Shown: positions 34,827 to 44,132 of the stretch, in pieces | Layout of the letters: the number at the start of each line of letters is the position of its first letter | Numbering within the stretch: the stretch's first letter is position 1 | Program-made: the position numbers and the translations under genes | The notes under the pieces: model-generated | Seen by the model: the letters and a program-made list of their open reading frames with translations, nothing else | Database searches by the model: none | What the model was told of the DNA's origin: nothing | Assembly (NCBI GenBank): GCA_963834715.1 | Contig: CAWIDE010000030.1 | Location: 1-64,000 of the forward strand | Length of the DNA: 64,000 nucleotides | From: CAVSUZ01 sp963834715 | GTDB lineage: Bacteria; Pseudomonadota; Alphaproteobacteria; Acetobacterales; Acetobacteraceae | Direction of reading: 5' to 3'

Positions 34827-35765
34827 CTAAGTACGAGGCATCTGATCGCTCTGCGCGGCGGTGTCATCGGTGCTCGCGCTCGATACCGGCTCCAGCAGTC
34901 GTCTCGCCTCCAGAAACTCATGAGAGCCACGGCGATCTGGCGCCAGGCAAGCTGGTCCCCACACTCCTGTACGCGCGTTTTCGGAAGCATTGGTCGGGAT
35001 GTGAGTGGCATCAGGTGAATGTCCGCCGGCGAGATATTTATGACCCCATACCGCGGCTTGCGTACGATTTGACGCCCGGATCTTCCGCAGCAAGCTGCGC
35101 ACATGCACTTTGATGGTCCCATCGGCGATGTTGAGCTCACGGGCGATTAGCTTGTTCGATGCTCCCCGCATAAGGTGCCGCAAAATCGCCTGTTCTCTAC
35201 TTGAGAGGTGGACATCAGCTTCCTTCTGTTTCACCTCGTGGTCGGGCCTTCCCGGTTGTTGAATTGGGCGGTAGCTGGGTATCGCTCCCAACTCGGATCT
35301 CTCCTGCCGTAGCTGATCCTTCAGGCCTTCGATGATGCGAAACGGGACTATAGCTTCACCCAGCAATACGAGTTCTAAGGCTCGTATGAGCGCTTCCGAA
35401 CTGATTTCATTCTTCAGCAGGATGCCGTCCACTCCCGCCTCCAGAAAGGACAGCAGTTGGCGAGGATCTAGCCCATCGCTGAGGAGCACCACGCGGGCAT
35501 CTATGTGCTGTTCTTTGAGTGACTTGATTTGCAGCAACTCGGCGCCGCCATCCGCGCCGATCAGGATTAGCCTGCCATTGCATCCGCGGAACAGCCTTTC
35601 CGGTATATCTTCTACTCGCGAGACTTGGGCTATGGTTCGGAACCGACCAGTTTGAAGAAGTTGAGCCAAACCCGCGCGAGAGACCGGGCTCCTATCGACA
35701 ATTACCGTCGGAACGCTTCCGCTTAGGGATACGCCGGTTAGGTTCGAGTGGACCAGAGCCGCCAA
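34827..35765 (-). CDS. LuxR-family regulator with a receiver-like domain lacking the phospho-acceptor
   Basis: Residues ~18-135 follow the receiver fold (TVIVDRSPVSRAGLAQLL, VVLLSDGLDPRQLL, VDGILLKNEI with the conserved Lys). Where the phosphorylated Asp should follow the third strand, the protein has LILIGADGG. Residues ~190-245 are a LuxR HTH (SSREQAILRHLMRGASNKLI, ARELNIADGTIKVHVRSLLR). The C-terminal ~65 residues are polar. It probably regulates the neighbouring EPS genes independently of phosphorylation; that is inference from position. Confidence 0.8.
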   Translation of the reverse strand: MAALVHSNLTGVSLSGSVPTVIVDRSPVSRAGLAQLLQTGRFRTIAQVSRVEDIPERLFRGCNGRLILIGADGGAELLQIKSLKEQHIDARVVLLSDGLDPRQLLSFLEAGVDGILLKNEISSEALIRALELVLLGEAIVPFRIIEGLKDQLRQERSELGAIPSYRPIQQPGRPDHEVKQKEADVHLSSREQAILRHLMRGASNKLIARELNIADGTIKVHVRSLLRKIRASNRTQAAVWGHKYLAGGHSPDATHIPTNASENARTGVWGPACLAPDRRGSHEFLEARRLLEPVSSASTDDTAAQSDQMPRT

Positions 35766-36228
35766 CCTCTCTATCCTAGAGCTTTGATTATTAAAGGCCG
35801 CATTTAATAAAACTGAAACACAAGCCGCCCTGTTGCAACCGACTTGCGGTTGTAAAAGCTTCTCCAGTAACTCGCTGTCCGCCGATATGTATCTCGAACT
35901 CCGAGGTTTTACGGCATTGCAATGGCCTAATGCATCGCGTGGTTACACTCGGAATGAACTGATTCAGGCACAATCTGGCAGAGGAATTACCAGATCAATT
36001 TTTCGTGATATAACTCGATGGCTACATCGTTCCGGAACGTTCCAGAGATCGCCTGATATATCTGCTGTGCCTGCGTTCGTAGGGTTGGCAGGCAAAAGCT
36101 ACGCCTAGGGTAAGCCGACAAGTATCGGACGCGTTCCATCGCCACCAATGCCTCTAAAGTCCCCCCAGTGATTGCACCGGCTGTCAGTGAACGCGCCGGC
36201 AAGGACCGTCCGCTTAGCGAAATGCTCG
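35766..36228. other. No gene seen
   Basis: AT-richer stretch between the regulator and the sugar transferase; it may hold promoters or targets of the regulator. No clear coding frame. Confidence 0.4.
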
Positions 36229-36918
36229 CTAATACGCGTTCTTGCACAGGGGCAGTCGGAAGCAGGTGAGGAGGACAATCTTAAGGTCCAGGAGAAGAGA
36301 CCAATGCTGTATATACCACAAATCGTATTCAATGCGCCTGATCATTAGCCGGAGGTCGGGCGTGGGTCCGCGCCATCCATTCACTTGAGCCCAGCCCGTG
36401 ATTCCGGGCTTTACGCTGAGACGCTGGTGGTACTCGGGAACTAATCGACCGTATTCTTTATCATGTGCAAGTGCGTGAGGCCTAGGGCCAACCAGCGACA
36501 TCTCACCTTTCAATACGTTTAATAATTGAGGCAGTTCATCGATGCTGCACTTTCGTAAAATGCGCCCGAATGGAGTAATGCGCGGGTCTCCATTACAGGC
36601 CTGCCGAATAGACAAGCCATCCTCCAGCACACGCATCGTTCGAAACTTGTAGATGTAAAATTCGCGTCCATTAGCGCCTCCTCTCCGCTGCCGAAATAGG
36701 ACCGGACCGGGCGAGTCAACGACGATAATGACAGAGATGATAATGAGGAAAGGGATCAAAATCATGATTGCCAGGATACTAAGCATCAAATCGAAAGCCC
36801 GCTTCTCGGTTCGCTGCCAGGCTGTCAGCAACACATATCGGGGCCGAATGGAGGCCAGAGAAGTTCGCTCAAGAAGCGCTCTGTTGAGAATCATTCCAGA
36901 AGACCCCGCCGTCCTCAC
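36229..36918 (-). CDS. Undecaprenyl-phosphate sugar phosphotransferase (WcaJ/ExoY type)
   Basis: The 229-residue protein has a short cytosolic lead, one membrane helix (LMLSILAIMILIPFLIIISV) and the bacterial sugar transferase domain: YIYKFRTMR, SIDELPQLLNVLKGEMSLVG, PRPHALAHD and KPGITGWAQVNGWRG. It transfers a sugar-1-phosphate from a nucleotide sugar to undecaprenyl phosphate, the first step of the repeat unit. It lacks the multi-span N-terminal domain of WcaJ and so resembles ExoY. The start is a GTG at 36918, or the ATG eight codons later. Confidence 0.92.
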   Translation of the reverse strand: MRTAGSSGMILNRALLERTSLASIRPRYVLLTAWQRTEKRAFDLMLSILAIMILIPFLIIISVIIVVDSPGPVLFRQRRGGANGREFYIYKFRTMRVLEDGLSIRQACNGDPRITPFGRILRKCSIDELPQLLNVLKGEMSLVGPRPHALAHDKEYGRLVPEYHQRLSVKPGITGWAQVNGWRGPTPDLRLMIRRIEYDLWYIQHWSLLLDLKIVLLTCFRLPLCKNAY

Positions 36919-37383
36919 AGAAAGCTTTCGCTGGCGTTCGGTAATGCAATCGGTGCTTCACAGCGTTCTCGACACGCTTCCGTTTCAAGTCCGCCTTATC
37001 GAAACCAGTAGGAACCAGGCAGAAAACGCCATGAAGGTTGCGAGTTTATAGCCTTTCACGCTGTAGTTTCCACAGCAATTCCGGATTACTCATAGAGTGC
37101 TATCCAGCTCTTCCGTTGTGCTGACCGAAGGTTGCCACGGGTTTCCATGTGCGCTCGGCCGGAGCTGACTGCGTCGCATCCTTTCGGCTCGAGCAGAGAC
37201 CCTCCGCCTTAAGGTGCGGCCGACGTAGGGTGCCAAACTCGACGCTTAACCTGCTGGCCCGCGTCGTGTATTTCCCGATATCTTCGCCAATGTGGCTTAC
37301 CTCCACCGCGGGGCGCGGGCGCCCATCTCCAGTCTCGAGCCCGACGCACCCGGAGGAAGGTGCAGCCAAAACGGTCCGTGTCC
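36919..37383. other. No gene seen
   Basis: Region between the sugar transferase and the IS21 element. No coding frame is supported. Confidence 0.4.
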
Positions 37384-37462
37384 ATTGTTGTTAGCCGACA
37401 CATAAAATGAGGCCGGCGGCGACACTGAAAATGAGGCCACCCTCCTGAGGAAGGAGACGAGG

Positions 37463-38755
37463 ATGGCGGATGACTTGACGCTTTTCCCCGAGCGCACCGA
37501 GTCGCTGGGGGAAGGGATGAAGTTGCCGGATGAGGTGGTGGCAATGCTGCGGTTACGAGAGTTGGGCTGGGGCAGCCGCCGGATCGCACGAGAGTTGGGG
37601 TGTAGCCGTGAGACGGTACGCCGTTGGCTTGAGAGGGGCATTTGGCGCGGTTACCGCCGAGGCCGCGGCCGGCCCAAGAAGGTGGACGGGCTGGACACCT
37701 GGCTTGCCGAGAAGTTCCGCCAGCACCGGGGCAACGCGGACGTGGTGCGGCAGGACCTGGAGCGCGAGAAGGGGATCAGGATCAGCCTGCGCACGCTGGA
37801 GCGTTCGGTGGCCCACCTGCGGCAGGAACTGTTGGCGGAAGCGCGTGCGACGGTGCGGTTCGAGACGGCACCAGGGCGGCAATTACAAGTGGATTTCGGC
37901 GAGCTGCGGCTGGCGATCGGCGGCGAACCCAGCCGGCTGTTTTTGTTCGTGGCGACGCTCGGTTATTCGCGGCGGATCTATGTGCAGGCCTTCCGGCACG
38001 AACGGCCATGGGCATGGTTTGCCGGCATGGAAGGCGCGTTCCGACACTTCGGGGGGCTCCCGGAAGAGGTGCTGTTCGACAACGCAAAGGCGCTGGTGGA
38101 CCGGCACGATCGTGCGACGCGCGAAGTGGTATTCAACCAGCGACTACACGCCTTCGCGCGCTATTGGGGCTTTCGGCCGCACGCCTGTGCGCCGTATCGC
38201 GCTCGCACCAAAGGCAAAGACGAACGCGGCGTCGGCTACGTGAAGCGCAACGCGATCGCGGGGCATGTGTTCGGCAGCTGGGTGGAATTGGAAGCGCACC
38301 TGGCGTGGTGGATGCGTGAAGTTGCCGATGCGCGCATCCATGGCACCACGGGTGAAGCGCCGGCCGAGCGGTTTACCCGGGAAGAAGCGGCGAAACTGAA
38401 GCCGCTGAACAGCCGGGGGTCATTCCTGCAAATTCGAGAGCTGTCGCGCCGGGTGTCGAGCGAGGGCTGCATCGAGGTGGACACCAACCATTACAGCGTG
38501 CCGTGGCGGCTGATTGGTTGCCAGGTCAGCGTGCTGGTCTCGAATAGGCAGTTGCGGGTGCTGCATGCTGGCGCCGAGGTGGCACGGCACGGCGAACGGC
38601 GCGGTCGACGCGAGCGGTCGATCACCGCCGGCCATTTGGCCGGCATCGCCACGAACCGGACGGAACGGCCGATCACGGCTCCAGCTCCCGCCTCGGACTC
38701 CGAGCTGCTGCGGGCATTATCAGAATACGAGCAAGTGATCGGAGGCGGGTGGTGA
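37463..38755 (+). CDS. istA: IS21 transposase IstA
   Basis: The 430-residue protein has the HTH RELGWGSRRIARELGCSRET with VRRWLERGIWRGYRR, and the rve core: LQVDFGELRL (D), VLFDNAKALVD (D) and KGKDERGVGYVKRN (E). It ends with the beta-rich C-terminal domain typical of IstA. It is intact and overlaps istB slightly. Confidence 0.95.
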   Translation: MADDLTLFPERTESLGEGMKLPDEVVAMLRLRELGWGSRRIARELGCSRETVRRWLERGIWRGYRRGRGRPKKVDGLDTWLAEKFRQHRGNADVVRQDLEREKGIRISLRTLERSVAHLRQELLAEARATVRFETAPGRQLQVDFGELRLAIGGEPSRLFLFVATLGYSRRIYVQAFRHERPWAWFAGMEGAFRHFGGLPEEVLFDNAKALVDRHDRATREVVFNQRLHAFARYWGFRPHACAPYRARTKGKDERGVGYVKRNAIAGHVFGSWVELEAHLAWWMREVADARIHGTTGEAPAERFTREEAAKLKPLNSRGSFLQIRELSRRVSSEGCIEVDTNHYSVPWRLIGCQVSVLVSNRQLRVLHAGAEVARHGERRGRRERSITAGHLAGIATNRTERPITAPAPASDSELLRALSEYEQVIGGGW

Positions 38756-39054
38756 GCGCCGCGGCGGACGCCCTGCCGGAGATGCTGGCGCGGCTGAAGC
38801 TGCGGGCGATCCGCGAGGGGTTGGATGGCTTGCTGGCCGACGCCGCGCGGCGCGAGCTCTCGCTGCGGGAAGCATTGGCGCTGCTGTGTGATGCGGAAAT
38901 GCGACGGCGGGAAGAACGCCGCATCCAGATGGGCACGAGTATCGCGAAATTCCCGTTCGTGCGCACCTTGGATAGCTTTGACTTCAAGGCGCAACCATCG
39001 GTCGATGGCAAACAGATCCGCGACCTTGCAACCTGCCGCTGGGTGGCCAACGGC
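38749..39054 (+). pseudogene. istB: IS21 IstB, N-terminal part
   Basis: About 100 residues (ALPEMLARLKLRAIREGLDG, LLADAARRELSLREALALL, FDFKAQPSVDGKQIRDLATC, RWVANGDAL) match the start of IstB. Homology ends just before the Walker A loop. The reading frame then enters the recombinase cassette. Confidence 0.88.
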
Positions 39055-40621
39055 GATGCACTTCGCCCCACTCGCTCACCTCCGCCGCCGTGGTGCTGGC
39101 GGCATACCAAAGCTGCGGCAGGTCTTCGCACAGCGCCAGGATTTGCTGGCGCTCGCTGTCCGAGATCGCGACCGTCTGCTGGCGACGCCAGGCATCATAT
39201 TCCTGTTCGATCTGCTCGACGCGGCGTAGCCGTTCTTCCCAGACGCTCTCAAGCGAGCGCGCAACCAGGCGGTTCTCGGGTTCGACCGCATCATATTGCC
39301 GTCGCGCCCGCTCGGCGTCGTAGTGGGCACGTTCGCGCTTGAGCGACCATTGCCGCTCGATCAGGCGGTCTTCCTGTTCCATTTCGCCCAACGCGGCGAC
39401 CGCCAAGGCGATGCGGTCCGGCGTCAATGCCGTCAAAAAGCAGGCGTTCAACCTCGGCATCGACGGTGAGCGCGCGCACTTGCTGGCAGCACGGCTCTCC
39501 TGGGCCTGATCGCCGATGCACATGTAGACCGGGTAATCGCCATGCGGCCCGGAATAGCGAAGGCACATGCGGCGGGCACACCGGCCGCAGCTTACAATGC
39601 CTTGCAGCAACGCGCTGCCTTTGCGCGGCGCGCCGGGCTGGCCGAGATTGTAGCGGCCAACGTTGTCCGCCAGCTGCCGTTGGTTCGCCATGAACTCTTC
39701 CCAGTCCACATACGCCGGGTAGGCGTCCTTCAAACAAATCGCCCAATCCGCCGACGCGACAGCAACTGTTCCGATGCGATCGCTTCCGGGTTGCCGCCGC
39801 AGCGGATCCGGTCGTCGCCGGCCATAAGCGTAAGCGCCAGCATAGGCCGGATTCTTCAGGATGTGCATCACCCGGGCGCTATTCGCCGCACGCCAGACGA
39901 GGTCGTGCGGCGCCGGACCACGCAGGGGCCGCACGGGGATCAGTAGTTTGTTCCGCCGCAGATAGCGCATGACCGCCTTGGCGCTGCGCAGTTCGCGGAA
40001 CTTCGCGAACACCAGGCGGATCCGCTCTTGCACCTCCTCGTCCGGGTTGAAGGTGGCAGTGCCGTCGCGCAGATGCATCAGCCCGGCTGGCAATGACATC
40101 CGCAGCTCTCCGCGCGCGGCTTTCTGCCGCTCGCCCTGGTGCAGACGAATCTTGATCTGATGGAGTTCCGCCTCGCTCATGATCCCTGACAAGCCCAAGA
40201 GCAAGCGGTCGTGATACGCCCCAGGATCGTACAGGCGCTCGCCGTCGGCAATCAGCACGCCGAACAGCGAGCACAATTCGAGGAGCTGATGCCAATCCCG
40301 GTTGTTGCGTGCGAGACGTGACGCATCCAGGCTCATGACCAAGCCGGCCTTCCCCAGGCCCACCTCTGCGATCAGTGTCTGGAAGCCGTGCCGATCTTTG
40401 CTCGATGTGCCAGACTTACCGAGATCGTCATCAATGACACGAACCCGCTCGCGTGGCCAGCCGAGCGTGACCGCCCGTTCAACCAGCCGATACTGCAGCT
40501 CGGTACTTTCCTGATGGTGGCGGACCTGCCCTGGCGAGGACTGCCGCACATAGACGAAGCAAAGCTTCGCGCGGTGCGCCGTCGTAATGCGCTCGTCAGC
40601 CACCGGCGTCGTGGTCAGCAC
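38984..40621 (-). CDS. Large serine recombinase, C-terminus altered
   Basis: The 545-residue protein has the resolvase domain (LCFVYVRQSSPGQVRHHQES with the nucleophilic Ser, DASRLARNNRDW), a recombinase domain (PAYAGAYAYGRRRPDPL), a zinc-ribbon segment (IVSCGRCARRMCLRYSG) and a coiled coil. After TTAAE (about 39065) the sequence runs into istB DNA in the antisense direction, so the true C-terminus is lost. It would catalyse site-specific recombination of its own cassette. Two small genes upstream form a conserved trio with it. Confidence 0.9.
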   Translation of the reverse strand: MLTTTPVADERITTAHRAKLCFVYVRQSSPGQVRHHQESTELQYRLVERAVTLGWPRERVRVIDDDLGKSGTSSKDRHGFQTLIAEVGLGKAGLVMSLDASRLARNNRDWHQLLELCSLFGVLIADGERLYDPGAYHDRLLLGLSGIMSEAELHQIKIRLHQGERQKAARGELRMSLPAGLMHLRDGTATFNPDEEVQERIRLVFAKFRELRSAKAVMRYLRRNKLLIPVRPLRGPAPHDLVWRAANSARVMHILKNPAYAGAYAYGRRRPDPLRRQPGSDRIGTVAVASADWAICLKDAYPAYVDWEEFMANQRQLADNVGRYNLGQPGAPRKGSALLQGIVSCGRCARRMCLRYSGPHGDYPVYMCIGDQAQESRAASKCARSPSMPRLNACFLTALTPDRIALAVAALGEMEQEDRLIERQWSLKRERAHYDAERARRQYDAVEPENRLVARSLESVWEERLRRVEQIEQEYDAWRRQQTVAISDSERQQILALCEDLPQLWYAASTTAAEVSEWGEVHRRWPPSGRLQGRGSVCHRPMVAP

Positions 40622-40820
40622 AATGTTTTTCCTCCAGCCGACGCGACTGGGACTGTTGGCGTTGCAGCAGACGAGCCAGTCGCTGCGCTAGCTGGCGTCG
40701 CTTCTCGAGCGGCAGCTCTGTCCACAGGCGGGGCAATCCCGCCGGCGCTTCGTCCGGTTCCGCCGCGCTTCGGTGTTGCCGGCGCTCGGGCGGGCAGTCG
40801 TCCTCCCGCGAGGTCCCCAT
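40596..40820 (-). CDS. Small protein preceding the serine recombinase
   Basis: The 74-residue product ends LWTELPLEKRRQLAQRLARL and LQRQQSQSRRLEEKHC. Short proteins with an LP-xxR-xLxxxLxxLL motif often precede such recombinases. Its stop lies inside the recombinase start. The role is unknown. Confidence 0.6.
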   Translation of the reverse strand: MGTSREDDCPPERRQHRSAAEPDEAPAGLPRLWTELPLEKRRQLAQRLARLLQRQQSQSRRLEEKHCADHDAGG

Positions 40821-41082
40821 TCCGCGACGCCAACACGGCGCGCACATGATTCGCCAACGGCAAAAGAGTACGCACCGAAATGTGCGCGTCACGACTCGGT
40901 GCCGACGGTAGATCGTCGGGTTTGGGTGCCAAGTCCGTCGCCGCGCGCGTGATCGCCCTTTCGCGGCCGTCCGGTAGCCGCACAATGATTAGCGCCGCGT
41001 TCCGCGCTTCGCGGTCGCTGACCGGAAAGGACCGGCCATACAGCGGATGATGCGGGTCAACGACCCTGACCTGAGCAACTCG
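40615..41082 (-). CDS. DUF5372-like protein of the recombinase cassette (start uncertain)
   Basis: The frame contains VRVVDPHHPLYGRSFPVSDR and ALIIVRLPDGRERAITRAAT, then SVRTLLPLANHVRAVL. HPxHPLYGxxF is the hallmark of the DUF5372 proteins that travel with serine recombinases. No start codon fits the likely N-terminus, which lies close to the istB junction, so the gene may be 5'-truncated. The C-terminal part overlaps the next small gene. Confidence 0.55.
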   Translation of the reverse strand, partial: RVAQVRVVDPHHPLYGRSFPVSDREARNAALIIVRLPDGRERAITRAATDLAPKPDDLPSAPSRDAHISVRTLLPLANHVRAVLASRNGDLAGGRLPARAPATPKRGGTGRSAGGIAPPVDRAAAREATPASAATGSSAATPTVPVASAGGKTLC

Positions 41083-41108
41083 CCGGTCAAGCTGAGCGGC
41101 ATCCCGCA

Positions 41109-41330
41109 ATATTCGGCGATCCCGTAGTGGCGACAGCGATCCTGGACCGGCTGCTGCACCGCGATAGCTACCGACTGCGCGAGAAACGCCGTGCCGGGCT
41201 GCTGCACGAAGCCCGGTGCGCCTACGACGGAGGTGTCGGCGTGAACCAGGGGTGGCATGTCGCACTTGCCGCTGACGGCTGGGGCACTGCCGAGAACGGT
41301 AACGGCTATTACCATCAGAGCAATAACTGA
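41109..41330 (+). pseudogene. istB: IS21 IstB, C-terminal part
   Basis: IFGDPVVATAILDRLLHR and DSYRLREKRRAGLL match the last ~35 residues of IstB, in the same orientation as the N-terminal part. About 115 residues between the two parts, including the ATPase motifs, are missing and replaced by the recombinase cassette. Confidence 0.8.
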
Positions 41331-41731
41331 CTGCTTGGTAGTTCAAGGGGGCTGGGCGCCTCCTCGCGCTCGGCTAGGCCGATCTGATGGCAGGAACCAT
41401 CCTGTGGCCTCATTTTCAGTGTCGCCGCCGGCCCGTTTTGATTGTCGGTTGACAATTGTTACCCATGGGTACGCACTCCGTGCTGCAATAGTAGCTCCTG
41501 ATGGAGCAGGAGCGCCAGATCCTTAAACACGAGCCGAACATGATTGCGATATCGGTGCGGATCCGGCCCCAAGCGATGCGCCGCTACCGGTGTGGCGAAA
41601 GCGGATTACCCAGTCTTTCCAGGCTGCCCCTTGATCCTGCATGAATTAAGATTCCGTTCGACCAGCATGGGAACCGCGGGATGGTCAATACTGAAACACA
41701 AGCATTGATAAGGGGCTCAAGGAGCGGCAAT

Positions 41732-42091
41732 ATGGAGCGGTCCCGCAACCCCAGTGAGTGTCCGGTTGGCATCCCCATGCCTTGCAAGAAGCCAGAGTCG
41801 CCGGCCATCCAATTCCAAGCGTTCGGCCCGCGGCTGACACCCTCAACAGCTCAGCAGCTTCAGGAGGATGCTGGCCGCCAGGGAATTGGCATGATGTGGG
41901 TTGTAGCGGAAGGGGATGGTTATTTCTTTGCCTTCCCGGTGACCGAGGACGGGGTCGGATCTGGATGGCTCGCGGCCAATTCGCTCACCGAACTGCGCCA
42001 GAACCTGCCGTCGGGACTCGTTCGGTCGGACGTACAGCCGTCCGAAACGCCTGACATAATTGAAATCTGGACTACCCGCACGATGAGGTGA
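41732..42091 (+). CDS. Conserved small protein, family member 2 (paralog of 31059-31361)
   Basis: The 119-residue product shares FQAFGPRLTPSTAQQLQEDA, GMMWVVAEGDGYFFAFPVTE and DGVGSGWLAANSLTEL with the gene at 31059, and ends SETPDIIEIWTTR. I chose the ATG at 41732 because AAGGAG lies seven bases upstream. The N-terminal 30 residues differ from the paralog. Function unknown; both copies lie near EPS regulatory genes. Confidence 0.65.
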   Translation: MERSRNPSECPVGIPMPCKKPESPAIQFQAFGPRLTPSTAQQLQEDAGRQGIGMMWVVAEGDGYFFAFPVTEDGVGSGWLAANSLTELRQNLPSGLVRSDVQPSETPDIIEIWTTRTMR

Positions 42092-42305
42092 TGCGCTCTC
42101 ATCGCAGCACTCAGATCCAGACCGTGCAGTTCCGAAACTCGAACGCAAAAACCGGGCCACTTTCCACTTGCAAGGGGAGGAAGATGGCCTATGCCCACCA
42201 AAGTGAATTATTGTGCGGCCCTGATTTTCTCCATTTCGGAGCCCGCGGTCCCGCCCTAGGACTTGCAGCGTCCCCCTTAATTGGGAGAGCTTCAGCCGCA
42301 CCCCG

Positions 42306-43051
42306 ATGGTGAGTTCGGGTACACTGGTATTGCGGGATCAAAGCCCCGTGTCTGGAGCTACGAACGCCCCCCGGCGCGGGCAGGATGCAGCAGAGCCAGA
42401 CGATTCCGATTACTTTTCGAGACACCGGTTCTTCACTGATAATAGCCCGTGGAACACGCAAATACCGCAAGAGGCAAAGTACGCCCCGATTGCAGGGATA
42501 GCGTCGTACCCGGTCGGACTCACCTCCTGGTTAGCTCACGGCGGCAGCATCGCGATCTACTTCGCTCACGCCTCCGATCCGCTCCTGCCCATTCTGGAAA
42601 ATCCCAGAACCGAGGCTCTGGTGAGACGCGGCGTCTGGCGGCGGGTCGGGAATTCCAAAGCAGTGGAACGCCAAATTCAGGCATCTTCTACCGCGCTACT
42701 CCCCGTGGAGTTCCGACGGCAACACGGTAATCGTCCAGCCCGACGGTATAGCAGTCGAAATGTACTCCCCCATCGTTCTCTCCAGCGGAGAGTGGATAGC
42801 CGAAATGCACAGCCTGACCCCGGCCTAGGCCGGCAGGGCATCGGATAGAGAACGGCCGCACCGCTTCGATGATTGAAAACTATGCGGACGCCCTTCGCGA
42901 TTACGAGGTGGAGGCCGGGCATATCGACCGCGCGCTTGCCGTTATGCTACCCGCCCGCATGCTCGCCCGAGACTTCACCTATCCGGCTCTGGCGTTCGGC
43001 AGGCACATACCGATGGGGCGCACCTCGCATTGCCGAAAGTGCTCCGGATAG
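42306..43051 (+). pseudogene. Broken paralog of the exported protein at 44133-45344
   Basis: The first frame reads FFTDNSPWNTQIPQEAKYAP, VGLTSWLAHGGSIAIYFAHA and VRRGVWRRVGNSKAVERQIQ. After a deletion of about 50 codons, other frames give SSDGNTVIVQPDGIAVEMYS and, at 42869, MIENYADALRDYEVEAGHID. All match consecutive parts of the intact gene at 44133. It is a duplicate, in opposite orientation, with a deletion and several frameshifts. Confidence 0.8.
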
Positions 43052-43288
43052 TGATCTGGGTCTTGAGACGGACCTCGGCCGTACAATTTAGGGTAGAGGC
43101 AGTTGACGTATTTGTGGTAACCCGTTGCCCGGCGCTGCTCGTTCAAGAGAGCTGCGGACTGGTGCGGCGGGCCAGGGCATTCACAGAGCTAGTTTTCTTG
43201 CCCCGCTCGCTAGAGAAATGGATCGGCACAGTATCGGTTCCTGTGCGACGCGCATCGGCCCTTGGGACGGGTGAGGGCTTACCTCACA

Positions 43289-44014
43289 TCAACCAAAGAT
43301 GCCTCTAATTTGTCCGAACAGGCGTGAGCCTCTGGTTGCCTCTACATTCATCGATTTCGGCTTCTCAACGAGAGAAATGCAATCCAGTTCACGGGCAGAG
43401 CCCCAGTCTATGACCACCTGCTCCATAACTTTTAGGCCCGCCCGGTTTGCAATATGGGCAAAAAAGCGCTTGTTCATGAAGTTACGCCACTCAGGATTCT
43501 GCTGGTAATCAGCGCCCGGCCTCAAGTCGTAGTTTGAATGGTGAAAAAGCGCCCGGCCGCCCGAGGTCAAAATCCGAAAAGTGTCTTGCAGGTAGCTGAT
43601 GATGGCGTCAAATTCAAAATGAACCATTGCGTCGTAACAGAATATACCAGTTATGGTCTCGTTTTCGCTTGGGCGAAAGTCGTATCCGTTATTCACCCTA
43701 AAAGATACTATATCAGAAGGGGCGAATCGCTGCCTGCAAAACGAAATGTTCTCCTCATTGACGTCCATAAGAAGAATGCTAACTATGTCTTTTCGTAGCT
43801 CGGGCGTGCCGAGTATTTGAGCGGTGTGACGGCCGTGCCCACAAGCCAGTTCGAGAAGTCTGCTCTTGTCAAGTTTCTCAAAGAGAGGGCGGAAATGACC
43901 CTCTGAGTGCCAAAACCCGCGAATCCAACTTTCCCTTTCTGCTTTGTTGTAGTAAGAAGAGCGCGCTTTCCAGTCCTGCGCAATTTTCTGGATCTGTCGT
44001 TCACTGATACTCAT
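43289..44014 (-). CDS. Class I SAM-dependent methyltransferase
   Basis: The 241-residue protein has motif I LLELACGHGRHTAQI, an acidic second strand (ILLMDVNEENISF) and the post-motif GIFCYDAMVHFEFD. It probably methylates a sugar or another small substrate of the EPS pathway; the exact acceptor cannot be read. It is followed by a short C-terminal tail (RGSRLFGQIRGIFG). Confidence 0.82.
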   Translation of the reverse strand: MSISERQIQKIAQDWKARSSYYNKAERESWIRGFWHSEGHFRPLFEKLDKSRLLELACGHGRHTAQILGTPELRKDIVSILLMDVNEENISFCRQRFAPSDIVSFRVNNGYDFRPSENETITGIFCYDAMVHFEFDAIISYLQDTFRILTSGGRALFHHSNYDLRPGADYQQNPEWRNFMNKRFFAHIANRAGLKVMEQVVIDWGSARELDCISLVEKPKSMNVEATRGSRLFGQIRGIFG

Positions 44015-44132
44015 GCTCGTCGCTCCACTAAGTAGGTGTCCAGTGTAAGTTCATTCCGAACACCATCTCATACTGAAAGTTCTTGGAATTCGTTAGCTTG
44101 CGCCCTGGGTGTCGGATATTAGCTCCGACAAT

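Larger units (their letters stand above)
37389..41454 (+). mobile_element. IS21-family element containing a serine-recombinase cassette (4066 bp)
   Basis: The ends TGTTAGCCGACAC and, inverted, TGTCAACCGACAA are followed on both sides by GGCCGGCGGCGACACTGAAA and ATGAGGCCAC, about 50 bp of terminal repeat. A 5-bp target duplication ATTGT flanks it (37384-37388 and 41455-41459). It carries istA, and istB is split by about 2 kb of foreign sequence. Confidence 0.92.

Noticed and set aside
34126..35113. Two overlapping plus-strand frames of 121 and 265 codons
   Set aside because: No recognisable motif and biased random composition; the second is antisense to the LuxR regulator at its end.
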